Shown: piece by piece, positions 1 through 8,007 of the stretch | Numbering within the stretch: the first letter of the stretch is position 1 | How the letters are laid out: each line of letters opens with the position of its first letter | Assembly: GCA_031402435.1 (NCBI GenBank) | Contig: JANNSJ010000006.1 | Location: 1-64,000, forward strand | Reading direction: 5' to 3' | Source: UBA11986 sp031402435 | GTDB lineage: Bacteria > Bacteroidota > Ignavibacteria > UBA10030 > UBA6906 | Length of the DNA stretch: 64,000 bases | Translations under genes and position numbers: made by a program | The notes under the pieces: generated by a model | The model's input: the letters and a program-made list of their open reading frames with translations, nothing else | The model's database searches: none | Told to the model about the DNA's origin: nothing

Positions 1-552
1 GGCAGACGTTGCGCGATCGAGTCTGGATTTCAGTTGCATGACACGGGCGTGGATCTTCTCATAGTCGAGAGCAAGAGCAGGAATCATCTCCCGTGAGAAC
101 CCTGGCAGAGTTGCACCACGAAAATCGAATTGCTTTGCAAGGTTCTTCAATGGCGCAGTTGCTGAAAGTTCTGTTGGAGCAAGAACAACGCTTGATGCTC
201 TGAGCATGCTTTCAAGCAAGACTGTTTCGCCGGGAAACCATCCACCCTCTCCGGCTGTGTCTGCGGCAAGAGTAATTGACTGAGGAAGCTCGTTGTTATT
301 CGTGCCAACGTTAGGATATGTACATAGCATTATTGTGGAGAAAGGAAGTCGCTTGCTGTTTTCTGATAGAATTGTGTACCATTCGGCGGCGATACGGCGA
401 CGATCAGCCCACTGCGCGTTATCATGAAGCTTGCCATCTGGCAGATCAACGAGAAACGTCAACGCCTGCTCACGATCCCTGAGAGCAAACACAGACTTCA
501 GCAGGTCGTGCAGTTTTGGAAAGTCGAGATTCCGTATTACTGATTTAAACAT
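1..552 (-). CDS. Hypothetical protein, C-terminus cut by window edge
   Basis: The minus frame is open from an ATG at 552 down to base 1 with no stop, giving 184 residues of a longer protein. The start reads MFKSVIRNLDF, and the visible part is mixed helix and strand with a GEGGWFPGETVLLESM stretch. I do not recognise the family. There is no signal peptide or membrane segment. Codon use is ordinary and the frame is free of stops over the whole stretch, so it is very probably a real gene running off the left edge. No clear Shine-Dalgarno site precedes the ATG. The next gene upstream, the sugar dehydrogenase, is on the same strand and ends about 40 bp away, so the two may be co-transcribed. Confidence 0.7.
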   Translation of the reverse strand, partial: MFKSVIRNLDFPKLHDLLKSVFALRDREQALTFLVDLPDGKLHDNAQWADRRRIAAEWYTILSENSKRLPFSTIMLCTYPNVGTNNNELPQSITLAADTAGEGGWFPGETVLLESMLRASSVVLAPTELSATAPLKNLAKQFDFRGATLPGFSREMIPALALDYEKIHARVMQLKSRLDRATSA

Positions 553-594
553 AAGTCACTATGAGATTACAAGGTAACCATCAGTTAGAACCAA

Positions 595-1770
595 TTATTC
601 TATGGGAACGATCCTGAGTATTTTATCATCGTCCTTAGCAGGCGCACCGCGTCCATCGCGATTGTTGGTGCAAAAATATAGGTATCCATCCGGGCTCTCA
701 ACGATATCTCTCAGGCGCCCAAACTCGTTAACCAGCAGTGGTTCGCTTCGCAGGACGTTCCTTCCGGTTTTGACGTCAAGGCGTACCCTGAGGATCTCTT
801 TGCCCCGCAGCGTGGCCACAAATAGGTCGTTCTTGAGCAGGGGAAACAGTTTACCCTTGCAGAACGATGCTCCGCTTGGAGCAACGGCTGGCGTAAATTC
901 TGCAACAGGACTCACCATGTCTTCCGCTGTTTCCATGTGGTGAATCGTTGGCCAACCATAGTTTTTACCGGCATCGACGACGTTGATCTCATCGCCACCA
1001 CCGGGGCCGTCAAAACCCGAGGGTCCGTGTTCTGTTGCAAAAAGTAGGTTCAATGCGGGATGCCAGTCCAATCCCTGGCTGTTGCGATGGCCCAGAGAGT
1101 ATACAGGCGAGCCTGGGAAAGGGTTATCCGAAGGTATCGTTCCATCATCGTTCACTCGGAGGATTTTTCCGCCAAGAGAGGAGATATCCTGAGCAATCTC
1201 TCGCCTCGCAGCGTCACCAGTGGTTATGTACAGCTTTCCATCAGGACCGAACCTGATGCGGCATCCGTTGTGTACTCCACTCCCTGGTAACCTGTCAACA
1301 ATCGTCTGTTCATCTTCCAGCTCCTTGTCTTTCAGTCTGAATCGAACAACTTTGTTTCCAACACCGCGACCATTCTCATAAGTATGGCTGAGGTAAAGCA
1401 GCTTATTCTCTTTGTAGTTGGGATGTAACGCCAGTCCCATTAAACCGCCTTCTCCCTCGCTGTGAACATTTTCAACTTCTGCTACAAGGTTCGGTTGAGT
1501 CTCACCCTTCTTGAGAACCCACAGCTTGCCACGACGTTCGGTGAAGTACAGATCCCCTCCATCGAATGCAAGTGACCATGGGATATCCAATCCGCTTGCG
1601 ACAGCTACCACCTTGAACCTCACGCCATCAGAGGTGGTGTATATCTTCGACTCATGCTCCGCAGCGGTAGCATGGACATAAAGACTCACAAACATAAGGA
1701 TGACTATTGGCAGGACGAAGCCTGAACGGCGCTTCCAAAAGATATGCTTGGATCTGGAGGGTGACAACAT
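595..1770 (-). CDS. PQQ-dependent sugar dehydrogenase (soluble GDH/YliI family)
   Basis: This is a 391-residue exported protein. An N-terminal basic stretch and hydrophobic helix (about residues 14-37, ending near ATAAEHE) form a signal peptide or anchor. The rest is a six-bladed propeller of the glucose/sorbosone dehydrogenase family. It contains the family hallmarks VHNGCRIRFGPDGKLYITTGD (cofactor and substrate blade), YSLGHRNSQGLDWHP and FATEHGPSG, then GGGDEINVV and NYGWP. Family members oxidise aldoses or related sugars in the periplasm and feed electrons to a carrier; the true substrate is not predictable. Length is normal for the family. No PQQ synthesis genes are visible here, so PQQ would be made elsewhere or taken up. 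Confidence 0.88.
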   Translation of the reverse strand: MLSPSRSKHIFWKRRSGFVLPIVILMFVSLYVHATAAEHESKIYTTSDGVRFKVVAVASGLDIPWSLAFDGGDLYFTERRGKLWVLKKGETQPNLVAEVENVHSEGEGGLMGLALHPNYKENKLLYLSHTYENGRGVGNKVVRFRLKDKELEDEQTIVDRLPGSGVHNGCRIRFGPDGKLYITTGDAARREIAQDISSLGGKILRVNDDGTIPSDNPFPGSPVYSLGHRNSQGLDWHPALNLLFATEHGPSGFDGPGGGDEINVVDAGKNYGWPTIHHMETAEDMVSPVAEFTPAVAPSGASFCKGKLFPLLKNDLFVATLRGKEILRVRLDVKTGRNVLRSEPLLVNEFGRLRDIVESPDGYLYFCTNNRDGRGAPAKDDDKILRIVPIE

Positions 1771-1808
1771 AGGCGGCTATCAGGAATGACGAACCACGGT
1801 GATACTCC

Positions 1809-2318
1809 CTACGGATGAATCATGCGACGAGCTACTTCCCGTAACGCATCCTTTGTCAGGAATTTCTGAACGAGAGGGAACAGTATATGATTCTCTTTGT
1901 GAATATGGTTAACGAAACGCTGGACAATGGCCTTTGCTATTGTTTCCAGATCCACAGCAAGGGCTTTGTCGTTTTTCTTCTTATCAAGTTTGGTGACAGC
2001 GCGACGCAGTTTCAGGAATTCCTTCTTGAGGTACTTGTGATCCTCCCTCATGAGGCGCGTAGGACCCTCTACATACCGTTCGAGTACGGGGAAAAGTGCT
2101 TCCTCTTCCCGTTTGTTATGCACGCCTACTTCGTCTTCGATAAAATGCAGTGCTCCATTGACCTTGTTAAACGCATCAACGGTGAAACCATGCTGTACAA
2201 GTGAGGTCGTAGCATTGTTCAGTGAGGAAAGATGCATCAACATCTCATCATGTTCCTGCATGAATTGCGCTATGGGATCAATATGTTTCTTCCTGCCCTG
2301 CACGTTAGACAACTTCAA
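1809..2318 (-). CDS. Hemerythrin HHE-domain protein
   Basis: A 169-residue four-helix protein with the HHE cation-binding pattern. His ligands appear in QEHDEM (near residue 22), in VHNKREEEALFPVLERY (about 77-93), in REDHKYLKKE and in HIHKENHILFPLVQKF near the C-terminus. Such proteins bind a di-iron site and handle oxygen or nitric oxide, or sense iron or oxygen. The start is uncertain: the frame opens with TTG at 2318 inside the end of the preceding gene, and a GTG lies at 2303. Both precede the first ligand, and no ATG does so cleanly. The overlap with the small upstream gene implies translational coupling. Confidence 0.85.
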   Translation of the reverse strand: MKLSNVQGRKKHIDPIAQFMQEHDEMLMHLSSLNNATTSLVQHGFTVDAFNKVNGALHFIEDEVGVHNKREEEALFPVLERYVEGPTRLMREDHKYLKKEFLKLRRAVTKLDKKKNDKALAVDLETIAKAIVQRFVNHIHKENHILFPLVQKFLTKDALREVARRMIHP

Positions 2319-2604
2319 TCATGGTGTTGTACTTCATTCCTCCGTCATTCACAAACGCCTCAAGAGTGCTGATAAACTCCTGTGCCTTCTCATCGAGATT
2401 GTCTTCCAAGGCATCAAACTCTTCCATACTATCAGTAACAAACATTTCAGTGAAAGTATTCTTCTTCCCTTTTACCTCGAAGACCGAGTAGTTGTGCTTC
2501 CCGAGAGCTGTAAGGTGGTTCTTCATCTCTTTGATCAACGCCAGATACTTATCCCGAAAATGAGGTTTGATACCATACGAGATAGTAAAAATGACTCTTG
2601 GCAT
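2305..2604 (-). CDS. Small dimeric alpha/beta-barrel-like protein (ABM-like)
   Basis: A protein of about 99 residues. ATG 2604 is chosen because an AAAGGAAG ribosome site lies 4-5 bases before it; the frame extends six codons further to 2622 without such a site. The sequence starts MPRVIFTISYGIKPHFRDKY. It alternates beta strands and helices in the manner of single-domain ferredoxin-like barrels (antibiotic monooxygenase-type folds), with FTEMFVTDSMEEFDALED in the middle. This fold call rests on pattern only; no catalytic residues are identifiable. It overlaps the hemerythrin-like gene by up to 14 bp, so a shared role with that di-iron protein, for example in oxygen or haem stress, is a reasonable guess. 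Confidence 0.7.
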   Translation of the reverse strand: MPRVIFTISYGIKPHFRDKYLALIKEMKNHLTALGKHNYSVFEVKGKKNTFTEMFVTDSMEEFDALEDNLDEKAQEFISTLEAFVNDGGMKYNTMIEVV

Positions 2605-2634
2605 GTAGCTTCCTTTCATCAATAATGAGTTAGT

Positions 2635-3006
2635 TCAATATCCCGCTTTTCGAATCTCATCTTCTGTCATCCCAAAGTAATGGGCAATCTCATGGATCAA
2701 CACTTCGCGAATCTTTTCGCGCAACGCTGGTCCCTTGCCAGCGACAGACTCGATGTTTCGCTTGAAGAGCGTTATCGTGTCAGGGATAATCGGGTACGTC
2801 CCATAGCCGGTATTCCTGTAGTTCAACGGCACCCCTTGATACAGTCCAAGGAGATCATATCGGGAAGACACGTTGGCTTTCTCGATCAGCTCATCATCCG
2901 GAAGGTCTTCCACAACAATCCGAAGGTTCTCGATCTTCCCTTTGAACGTATCGGGAAGTGCATTATAGATCGCTTCAGCTTCCTGTTCGAATTCTTCCAG
3001 ATCCAT
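2635..3006 (-). CDS. Zincin-type metallopeptidase family protein (PF06262-like)
   Basis: A protein of 123 residues from ATG 3006. The frame also has a TTG start at 3051 inside the upstream gene, but family members normally begin close to the sequence seen here (MDLEEFEQEAEAIYNALPD). Near the C-terminus is HEIAHYFGMTEDEIRKAGY, the short zinc-binding HExxH motif with the downstream pattern typical of this small family, found widely in bacteria next to unrelated genes. The PDTITLFKRNIE segment before it is also typical. The physiological substrate of the family is not established. It follows the Yip1-like gene by about 22 bp and is likely in the same transcript. Confidence 0.82.
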   Translation of the reverse strand: MDLEEFEQEAEAIYNALPDTFKGKIENLRIVVEDLPDDELIEKANVSSRYDLLGLYQGVPLNYRNTGYGTYPIIPDTITLFKRNIESVAGKGPALREKIREVLIHEIAHYFGMTEDEIRKAGY

Positions 3007-3028
3007 TCTTACAACACGAAAGTTCTCT

Positions 3029-3721
3029 TCATAGAAGTTTGATGCCTGCAACGAAAGCCCCCGGCACTAGAAGTACCAACAAAGTTACCACGGCGCACTT
3101 CACTGTTCTGAACCCTGTAAGTACAGACAGTCCCCGAAACAGCAGGAGAAACGTCCATCCTACAGCGAACGTATCAAACCCCAGCAATGCCATATACACA
3201 GCCGGATTCAAGAGCATTGGTGGCGGGTTCGTTCCGAAAAAATCCACGCCAAAAATTGCAATCTCAAGAGGAAAAACGAACACCAGAGAAAGCACGATGG
3301 GTACACTTGCGTAAGAAATGATTGCAAATGCGTTCTTAACGGAAGCTTTGCCTCCGAAAAGGCGCACCGTAATTGCCACGACAATGCTTAAGATCAAGAC
3401 AAAAACCAAACCAAGAGGAATGCCAACCAATCCTCCCGAACCTACAAGTGTCAGAAGATTTGTGAACATCGGGGCGAGTTTCTTCAGCCAGAAGATCCCA
3501 AGCGCCAGGCTTATTCCGAGCAGAGCACTCAGGACATACGCATAGTTCTTATGCCTGGCCAGCACTATCTTCTTGAATGCAGCCCCGGGAGTCTCAATGA
3601 GTTGCCAGATCGTCTGAAAGAGATCAATGTTCTCAACCTTCCCTTGAAGGAAACCACGGCACGCTGAGCAAAGCGCCGAAAGGTCATCGTTCTGTTGACC
3701 ACAGACTGAACACGTGATCAT
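3029..3721 (-). CDS. Yip1-like membrane protein with N-terminal zinc ribbon
   Basis: A 230-residue protein. A four-cysteine zinc ribbon (C4, C7, C18, C21 in CSVCGQQ...LCSAC) precedes a cytosolic helix (IDLFQTIWQLIETPGAAFKKIV), which is the characteristic entry of the bacterial Yip1 domain. Five hydrophobic segments follow. The family's function in bacteria is unknown. ATG 3721 is preceded at 3792-3820 by a good promoter, so this gene probably heads the run Yip1-zincin-barrel-hemerythrin and perhaps on into the sugar dehydrogenase. Confidence 0.8.
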   Translation of the reverse strand: MITCSVCGQQNDDLSALCSACRGFLQGKVENIDLFQTIWQLIETPGAAFKKIVLARHKNYAYVLSALLGISLALGIFWLKKLAPMFTNLLTLVGSGGLVGIPLGLVFVLILSIVVAITVRLFGGKASVKNAFAIISYASVPIVLSLVFVFPLEIAIFGVDFFGTNPPPMLLNPAVYMALLGFDTFAVGWTFLLLFRGLSVLTGFRTVKCAVVTLLVLLVPGAFVAGIKLL

Positions 3722-3791
3722 CGGTTATTAGCTCAAGTTCCAATCAAGGATGACTGCGCAACCTACAACTCAAGACAAATCAACTGGTTAG

Positions 3792-3820
3792 AGTATACCA
3801 ATTTTCAATCTCTTTAGCAA
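3792..3820 (-). promoter_or_regulatory. Candidate sigma-70-type promoter for the Yip1-like gene
   Basis: On the minus strand TTGCTA and TATACT are separated by exactly 17 bp (3815-3820 and 3792-3797). The predicted transcript start is near 3785, giving a leader of roughly 65 nt before the ATG at 3721. It was found by eye, so the call is tentative. The 130 bp gap 3722-3851 holds nothing else I can identify. Confidence 0.4.
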
Positions 3821-3851
3821 CGGAATTTTGCTCGTTGGGTCGATGAGGGAT

Positions 3852-5225
3852 CTAGTTGATGGGGGCAAATCGAACGGTGAAGTGCCTGAGGATTGGTGGT
3901 TCCTCGACAATCCTGTAGCCCTTCACGGAGTTCCTTTGCGCGAAAGTTTCAAGCACGACCTCGATGACGTAATCGATGTGGCTTTGTGTGTATACACGCC
4001 GGGGAATTGCCAGCCGAACAAGTTCCATGCGCGAGGGGATCAGTTTGCCGGCAGGATCGTACTTTCCAAACATGACGCTTCCGATTTCAACGGAGCGGAT
4101 CCCGCCTATCCGGTACAGTTCAACGACAAGAGCTTGACCCGGGTACTGTTCAACAGGAACATGACTGAGAATCCGTTTGGCATCCAGGTAGATAGCATGT
4201 CCACCAGGAGGTTGTAGAATGGCGACCCCTCCCTTCGTCAACCTCTCACCAAGGTACTCAACCGAGCGAATGCGATATTGCAGATAGTGTTCATCAAGAA
4301 TTTCATCCAATCCAATGGCTATTGCCTCGAGATCGCGTCCGGCAAGTCCACCGTATGTTGGAAATCCTTCAGTCATGATGAGAAGATTCCGCGCTTGCAT
4401 GGCAAGCGTGTCGTCATTCAAGGCAAGAAAGCCTCCCATGTTCACGAGTGCATCCTTCTTGGCACTCATGGTAGCCCCGTCTGCATACGAGAACATTTCC
4501 TGCACGATCTGCTTTACTGGAATATCCGCGTAACCGGTCTCTCGCTTCTTGATGAAATACGCGTTCTCGGCAAACCGGCACGCGTCCAGGAACAATGGAA
4601 TACCATTGCTTTTGCACAAGGCTTTCGTCTCACGGATATTCTGCATTGAGACAGGCTGGCCACCCCCGGAATTGTTCGTCACGGTGACCATCACCAACGG
4701 AATGTTCTCGCGTCCAACCTTTTCAATGAACGCTTTGAGAGACGGGATATCCATGTTGCCTTTGAAATCCGCTATCACTTCGGGATGCCTTCCGTCTTCC
4801 GTTGGAAGATCAACGGCCTCTGCACCGGAGAACTCCACGTTTGCGCGTGTTGTGTCGAAGTGGGAATTGTTCGGAACAAACTTCCCTTTCCCCCCAATCA
4901 AAGAGAACAGTATCTTCTCCGCAGCGCGTCCCTGATGCGTTGGGATGATATGTTTAAACGCGGTAATCTCCCGTACTTTGCTCTCGAAGCGGTAAAAGCT
5001 CCGGGCTCCTGCATACGATTCATCTCCTTGCATCATCCCACCCCATTGGGCTGCGCTCATGGCGGACGTGCCACTATCGGTGAGGAGATCGATCAACACA
5101 TCCTCTGCCGGGATCAGAAACATGTTGTAGTACGCACGTTGCAGCGCCGTTTCACGTTCCTGCGACGTTGTAAACTTGATCGGTTCAACCGACTTGATTT
5201 TGAATGGCTCGATGATGGTTTTCAT
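3852..5225 (-). CDS. tnaA: Tryptophanase (tryptophan indole-lyase)
   Basis: A 457-residue PLP enzyme of the beta-eliminating lyase family. It begins MKTIIEPFKIKSVEPIKFTT, and the body matches tryptophanase and tyrosine phenol-lyase throughout (LIDLLTDSGTSAMS, PTHQGRAAEKI, PLFLDACRFAENAYFIKKRE, the PLP lysine in MSAKKDALVNMGG). Specificity residues favour tryptophan. RSVEIGS carries Ile where phenol-lyases have Arg (SMERG). LRHFTVRF carries His where phenol-lyases have Phe. HFDTTR carries Asp where phenol-lyases have Thr. It would cleave tryptophan to indole, pyruvate and ammonia. ATG 5225 is chosen for the GAGGGA site 4 bp upstream; the 20 in-frame codons before it lack support. There is no tnaC-like leader with a Trp codon. 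Confidence 0.9.
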   Translation of the reverse strand: MKTIIEPFKIKSVEPIKFTTSQERETALQRAYYNMFLIPAEDVLIDLLTDSGTSAMSAAQWGGMMQGDESYAGARSFYRFESKVREITAFKHIIPTHQGRAAEKILFSLIGGKGKFVPNNSHFDTTRANVEFSGAEAVDLPTEDGRHPEVIADFKGNMDIPSLKAFIEKVGRENIPLVMVTVTNNSGGGQPVSMQNIRETKALCKSNGIPLFLDACRFAENAYFIKKRETGYADIPVKQIVQEMFSYADGATMSAKKDALVNMGGFLALNDDTLAMQARNLLIMTEGFPTYGGLAGRDLEAIAIGLDEILDEHYLQYRIRSVEYLGERLTKGGVAILQPPGGHAIYLDAKRILSHVPVEQYPGQALVVELYRIGGIRSVEIGSVMFGKYDPAGKLIPSRMELVRLAIPRRVYTQSHIDYVIEVVLETFAQRNSVKGYRIVEEPPILRHFTVRFAPIN

Positions 5226-5299
5226 GGTCCCTCGTTGCGTGAATGGTGTAGGTGGATGAATCGCAAGAACAGAAGTTGATGGCAATGCTCCAAGAAGCT

Positions 5300-5328
5300 A
5301 TTGTATTGCTTGAACTATTGCAAGTCAA
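5300..5328 (-). promoter_or_regulatory. Strong promoter for tnaA with an overlapping inverted repeat
   Basis: The minus strand carries TTGACT (5323-5328), a 17 bp spacer and TACAAT (5300-5305), each one base from consensus. The spacer and flanks hold a CTTGA/TCAAG inverted repeat (5309-5313 and 5325-5329), a possible operator. The leader to ATG 5225 is about 68 nt. This is one of the best promoter matches in the window. Confidence 0.55.
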
Positions 5329-5420
5329 GGCTCCGCTACCACTTGCAGTCGTGACTCAATGCACTGGAAAATGAATCCACATTACGCTATTTTGGTACGG
5401 AACGATAGGAGAAATGACAA

Positions 5421-5960
5421 TTGCTTCGACTCTTTAAAAAGCATATAAAACCGACCGATCTCGGCGCAACCCTTTACGAAGAGTTGCGCAAGGGAATGGG
5501 ATCAAACAGCGATTTATCAATCGATGGATTCCTCAAGAGCCTTGATCAGGATCTCAGTCAGGTGAATGAGCAGTATGCAGGCGAGATTGCCGTGGGACTC
5601 ATGTTTGGTGCTGTCATGGCAATCGAACGGTCAGCTTCGGAGCGTGTTGCCGAAGAGATTATTGCGGGAATGAAGCTGGAATTCCTGAGACATCTTGAAG
5701 AGCAGGGCGCGAATGCCATCCAACGGGCGGAGTGGGAAATAATTCTGGCTGACAGGTTTCTCGGATATCGTCAATGCCTGGAGGATTATTCAGGCTTTGA
5801 GCCACCCTGGAAATTGGGGAGGCAGTTTTACTGGAACCTGATAGGAGTAGAAGAACACGTCGCTATGCTCATCAAGATTTCGACGTTGTATCAGTTGGCG
5901 GCCCGCGATAAGTGCCAGGAACTCTTGAACAAGTACGGTCCTCTCGTCCTGGCGAACTAA
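5421..5960 (+). CDS. Hypothetical helical protein
   Basis: 179 residues starting at TTG 5421, supported by an AGGAGA site nine bases upstream; the ATG at 5414 is in a frame that stops at once. The sequence begins MLRLFKKHIKPTDLGATLYEEL. It is largely alpha-helical, soluble and acidic, with no signal peptide, cysteines outside one or two positions, or recognisable catalytic motif. I do not recognise the family. It stands alone on the plus strand, divergent from tnaA and overlapping the 3' end of the peroxiredoxin gene by 4 bp, tail to tail. Confidence 0.75.
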   Translation: MLRLFKKHIKPTDLGATLYEELRKGMGSNSDLSIDGFLKSLDQDLSQVNEQYAGEIAVGLMFGAVMAIERSASERVAEEIIAGMKLEFLRHLEEQGANAIQRAEWEIILADRFLGYRQCLEDYSGFEPPWKLGRQFYWNLIGVEEHVAMLIKISTLYQLAARDKCQELLNKYGPLVLAN

Positions 5961-6511
5961 TGTAAGTGTGGTTGGTTGATTGACCGCAGAGACTGAAGCA
6001 CGTCTGCAAGATGATTACCCATGTTCAACTCGTGATGGGCTACCAACCGCACGATCCCTTCCTTGTCAATTACATACGTAACCCGTTTCGTACTCTTCAC
6101 AAGCCCGCCCACTCTTCCGGCGCCGTACGCTTTAATGATTGACCGATTCGTATCTGCAATAAGCTCAAACGGCAGGTTGTAGCTGCTCCTGAACTTCTCG
6201 TGGGATGAAGGCCCGTCACCACTTACTCCAAATACCACAGCATCAAGCTTCGAGAGTTCTTCATATCCATCGCGTATCGAACACGCTTGAGCGGTACACC
6301 CTGAGGTGAAGTCTTTGGGATAAAAGAACAATACGACGTTCTTCTTGCCTGCAAACTCACTCAACGAAGTAGTCGCACCATCGCTCACGACGCCGGTGAA
6401 GTCCGGAGCTTTTGTTCCGATAGCCAGCAAACCCTGTCGTTCTTCGATGAAGACCACCACTGCGAAGAACACCAGTACGCCAAGTATCCAGAACAAGGTT
6501 TTCTTTCTCAT
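5957..6511 (-). CDS. Membrane-anchored peroxiredoxin (BCP/PrxQ type)
   Basis: 184 residues. An N-terminal hydrophobic helix (residues 5-21) anchors or exports a thioredoxin-fold peroxidase. The peroxidatic Cys72 and resolving Cys77 sit in TSGCTAQACSIRD, the five-residue spacing typical of the BCP/PrxQ subgroup. FFYPKDFTSGC and VVFGVSGDGPSSHEKF are also diagnostic. It would reduce hydrogen peroxide and organic hydroperoxides on the outer face of the inner membrane, using an extracytoplasmic thiol donor. There is no Shine-Dalgarno site, and the ATG at 6511 follows directly on the U-tract of the upstream terminator (6514-6542). Confidence 0.9.
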   Translation of the reverse strand: MRKKTLFWILGVLVFFAVVVFIEERQGLLAIGTKAPDFTGVVSDGATTSLSEFAGKKNVVLFFYPKDFTSGCTAQACSIRDGYEELSKLDAVVFGVSGDGPSSHEKFRSSYNLPFELIADTNRSIIKAYGAGRVGGLVKSTKRVTYVIDKEGIVRLVAHHELNMGNHLADVLQSLRSINQPHLH

Positions 6512-6513
6512 AA

Positions 6514-6542
6514 ATAAAAAGGTCAGAGGATTGGCTCTGACC
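6514..6542 (-). terminator. Rho-independent terminator after apt
   Basis: An 8 bp perfect stem (6521-6528 with 6535-6542, six-base loop) is followed on the minus strand by TTTTTATTT. It lies 28 bp after the apt stop and ends two bases before the ATG of the peroxiredoxin gene. Confidence 0.8.
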
Positions 6543-6569
6543 TGTTAACAACTCCGCCTGGAAACAAGT

Positions 6570-7091
6570 TCACTCGCTATCGTATTGAATGATGGAGAAG
6601 ATGTCGTATTGCGAAAGGCGCTTCCTTGCCTGAAGGAACGTCAGTTCAATCAGGAACGATACGCCGACAATGTCTCCGCCAAGCTTCTCGATAAGCTGGC
6701 AAGCAGCAGAGATCGTCCCTCCTGTTGCGAGAAGGTCATCATGAACGAGTATCTTCTCCCCCGCGGAGATTGCATCCTTGTGAACCTCGACTGCATCGGT
6801 GCCGTACTCAAGAGCATATTCCTGACGAAGAGTGGCGGCAGGAAGTTTGCCCGGTTTACGAACGGGAACAAAGCCGGCCCCAAGCTTGTACGCCAACGGC
6901 GCTCCCAACATGTAGCCGCGTGACTCCACACTCACGACTTTGTCAATCTTCATTCCCTTGTAGTGGTCATAGAGTTCGTCGACTGCTTTGGCAAACGCTT
7001 CCTTGTTCTTCAGGAGGGTTGTGATATCCCGGAACATGATTCCCTTCTTGGGGAAGTCCGGCACATTGCGTATTTCCTTGATCAGATCCAT
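6570..7091 (-). CDS. apt: Adenine phosphoribosyltransferase
   Basis: 173 residues, the normal length for Apt. It converts adenine and PRPP to AMP in purine salvage. IRNVPDFPKKGIMFRDITTLL is the family N-terminus, VSVESRGYMLGAPLAYKLGAGFVPVRKPGKLP forms the adenine site, and ILVHDDLLATGGTISAA is the PRPP-binding motif. It lies 4 bp downstream of the enoyl-CoA hydratase on the same strand, so the two form an operon that ends at the terminator at 6514-6542. Confidence 0.97.
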   Translation of the reverse strand: MDLIKEIRNVPDFPKKGIMFRDITTLLKNKEAFAKAVDELYDHYKGMKIDKVVSVESRGYMLGAPLAYKLGAGFVPVRKPGKLPAATLRQEYALEYGTDAVEVHKDAISAGEKILVHDDLLATGGTISAACQLIEKLGGDIVGVSFLIELTFLQARKRLSQYDIFSIIQYDSE

Positions 7092-7095
7092 ATTG

Positions 7096-7878
7096 TTACC
7101 ACTGGGGTTTTTCTTTTTTCAGGAAGGCATCGATCCCCTGTTTGCAATCAGGAGTCATGCGGGCGGCGGCGTTCATGTTGGCTGCGAAGTCGAGTGAGTC
7201 CATCAGGTTCATGCCGTGAAGCTTGGAGAGCATTTCCTTGCATAGTCCCATCGCGGTGCCGCTGTTTTGCTGCGCGAGTTCGTTGCAGAGCGAGTCGACA
7301 GTGGATTGCAGTTCATGTTCGGGAACAACCATGTTGATCAAGCCGACCTGCTTCGCTTCCGTTGCACTGATGATGTTGCCTCTTAGAATCAGCTCACGGG
7401 CAATTCCCTCTCCAACGCGTTTCAACAGGAAGATCATCACCACGGCGGGGATGAAACCAATGCGGACTTCAGTGTAACCGAACTTTGCATTCTCTTCTGA
7501 TGCAACCACGATGTCGCACACGGTTGCAAGTCCGCAGCCGCCCGCAAGCGCCGGACCATTGACCACAGCAATCACCGGCTTACGCAACTCATGGATGACC
7601 CGGAACAGGTTTGCCAGTTGCTGTGAATCCGCACGGTTCTCTTCGAGATCGAATTTGGATAACCGCTGGAGATATTCAAGATCAGCGCCCGCACAAAACG
7701 CCGAACCCGTACCGGCCAGTACTACAACCTTGACGCTCTGATCCTTCCCTGCTTGAGAGAATGCAGCGGTCAGTTCCTTCACCATCACATCATCGAGAGC
7801 GTTGCGCTTCTCGGGACGATTGAGCGTGATGCGTGCCGTGCGATTGCCGACTTCATATATCAATCTCGTGAATTGCAT
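7096..7878 (-). CDS. Enoyl-CoA hydratase/isomerase family protein
   Basis: 260 residues from ATG 7878 (MQFTRLIYEVGNRTARITL). The frame runs 23 codons further upstream, but crotonase proteins start here. Crotonase hallmarks are NRPEKRNALDD, GTGSAFCAGADLEYL (oxyanion hole), VIAVVNGPALAGGCGLATVCDIVVASE and FGYTEVRIGFIPAVV, with Glu in the GYTEVRIG position as in hydratases. It probably hydrates an enoyl-CoA in fatty-acid or amino-acid catabolism. The C-terminus FLKKEKPQW is also typical. It is co-transcribed with apt, an unrelated pathway. Confidence 0.9.
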   Translation of the reverse strand: MQFTRLIYEVGNRTARITLNRPEKRNALDDVMVKELTAAFSQAGKDQSVKVVVLAGTGSAFCAGADLEYLQRLSKFDLEENRADSQQLANLFRVIHELRKPVIAVVNGPALAGGCGLATVCDIVVASEENAKFGYTEVRIGFIPAVVMIFLLKRVGEGIARELILRGNIISATEAKQVGLINMVVPEHELQSTVDSLCNELAQQNSGTAMGLCKEMLSKLHGMNLMDSLDFAANMNAAARMTPDCKQGIDAFLKKEKPQW

Positions 7879-7930
7879 GGCACGAAAATAGGCAATATCG
7901 ATTGCAAAAACAAGGATTGACATTTCACAG

Positions 7931-7966
7931 AAACAAGAATCCCGCACCGTTGAATGATGCGGGATT
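7931..7966 (-). terminator. Terminator downstream of the T9SS protease
   Basis: A perfect 9 bp stem (7938-7946 with 7958-7966), an 11-base loop, then TTCTTGTTT on the minus strand. It sits between the stop of the large secreted protein at 8008 and the start of the enoyl-CoA hydratase. Confidence 0.7.
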
Positions 7967-8007
7967 GAACAACCATTATTTTCTGATCATGTTCTCTGAA
8001 ACCGTTC

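Noticed and set aside
3852..5225. Tyrosine phenol-lyase instead of tryptophanase
   Set aside because: Ile in place of the phenol-lyase Arg (SVEIG), His in RHFTVRF and Asp in HFDTTR fit tryptophanase.
5226..5293. tnaC-like leader peptide upstream of tnaA
   Set aside because: No Trp codon and no short ORF with a ribosome site in the leader.
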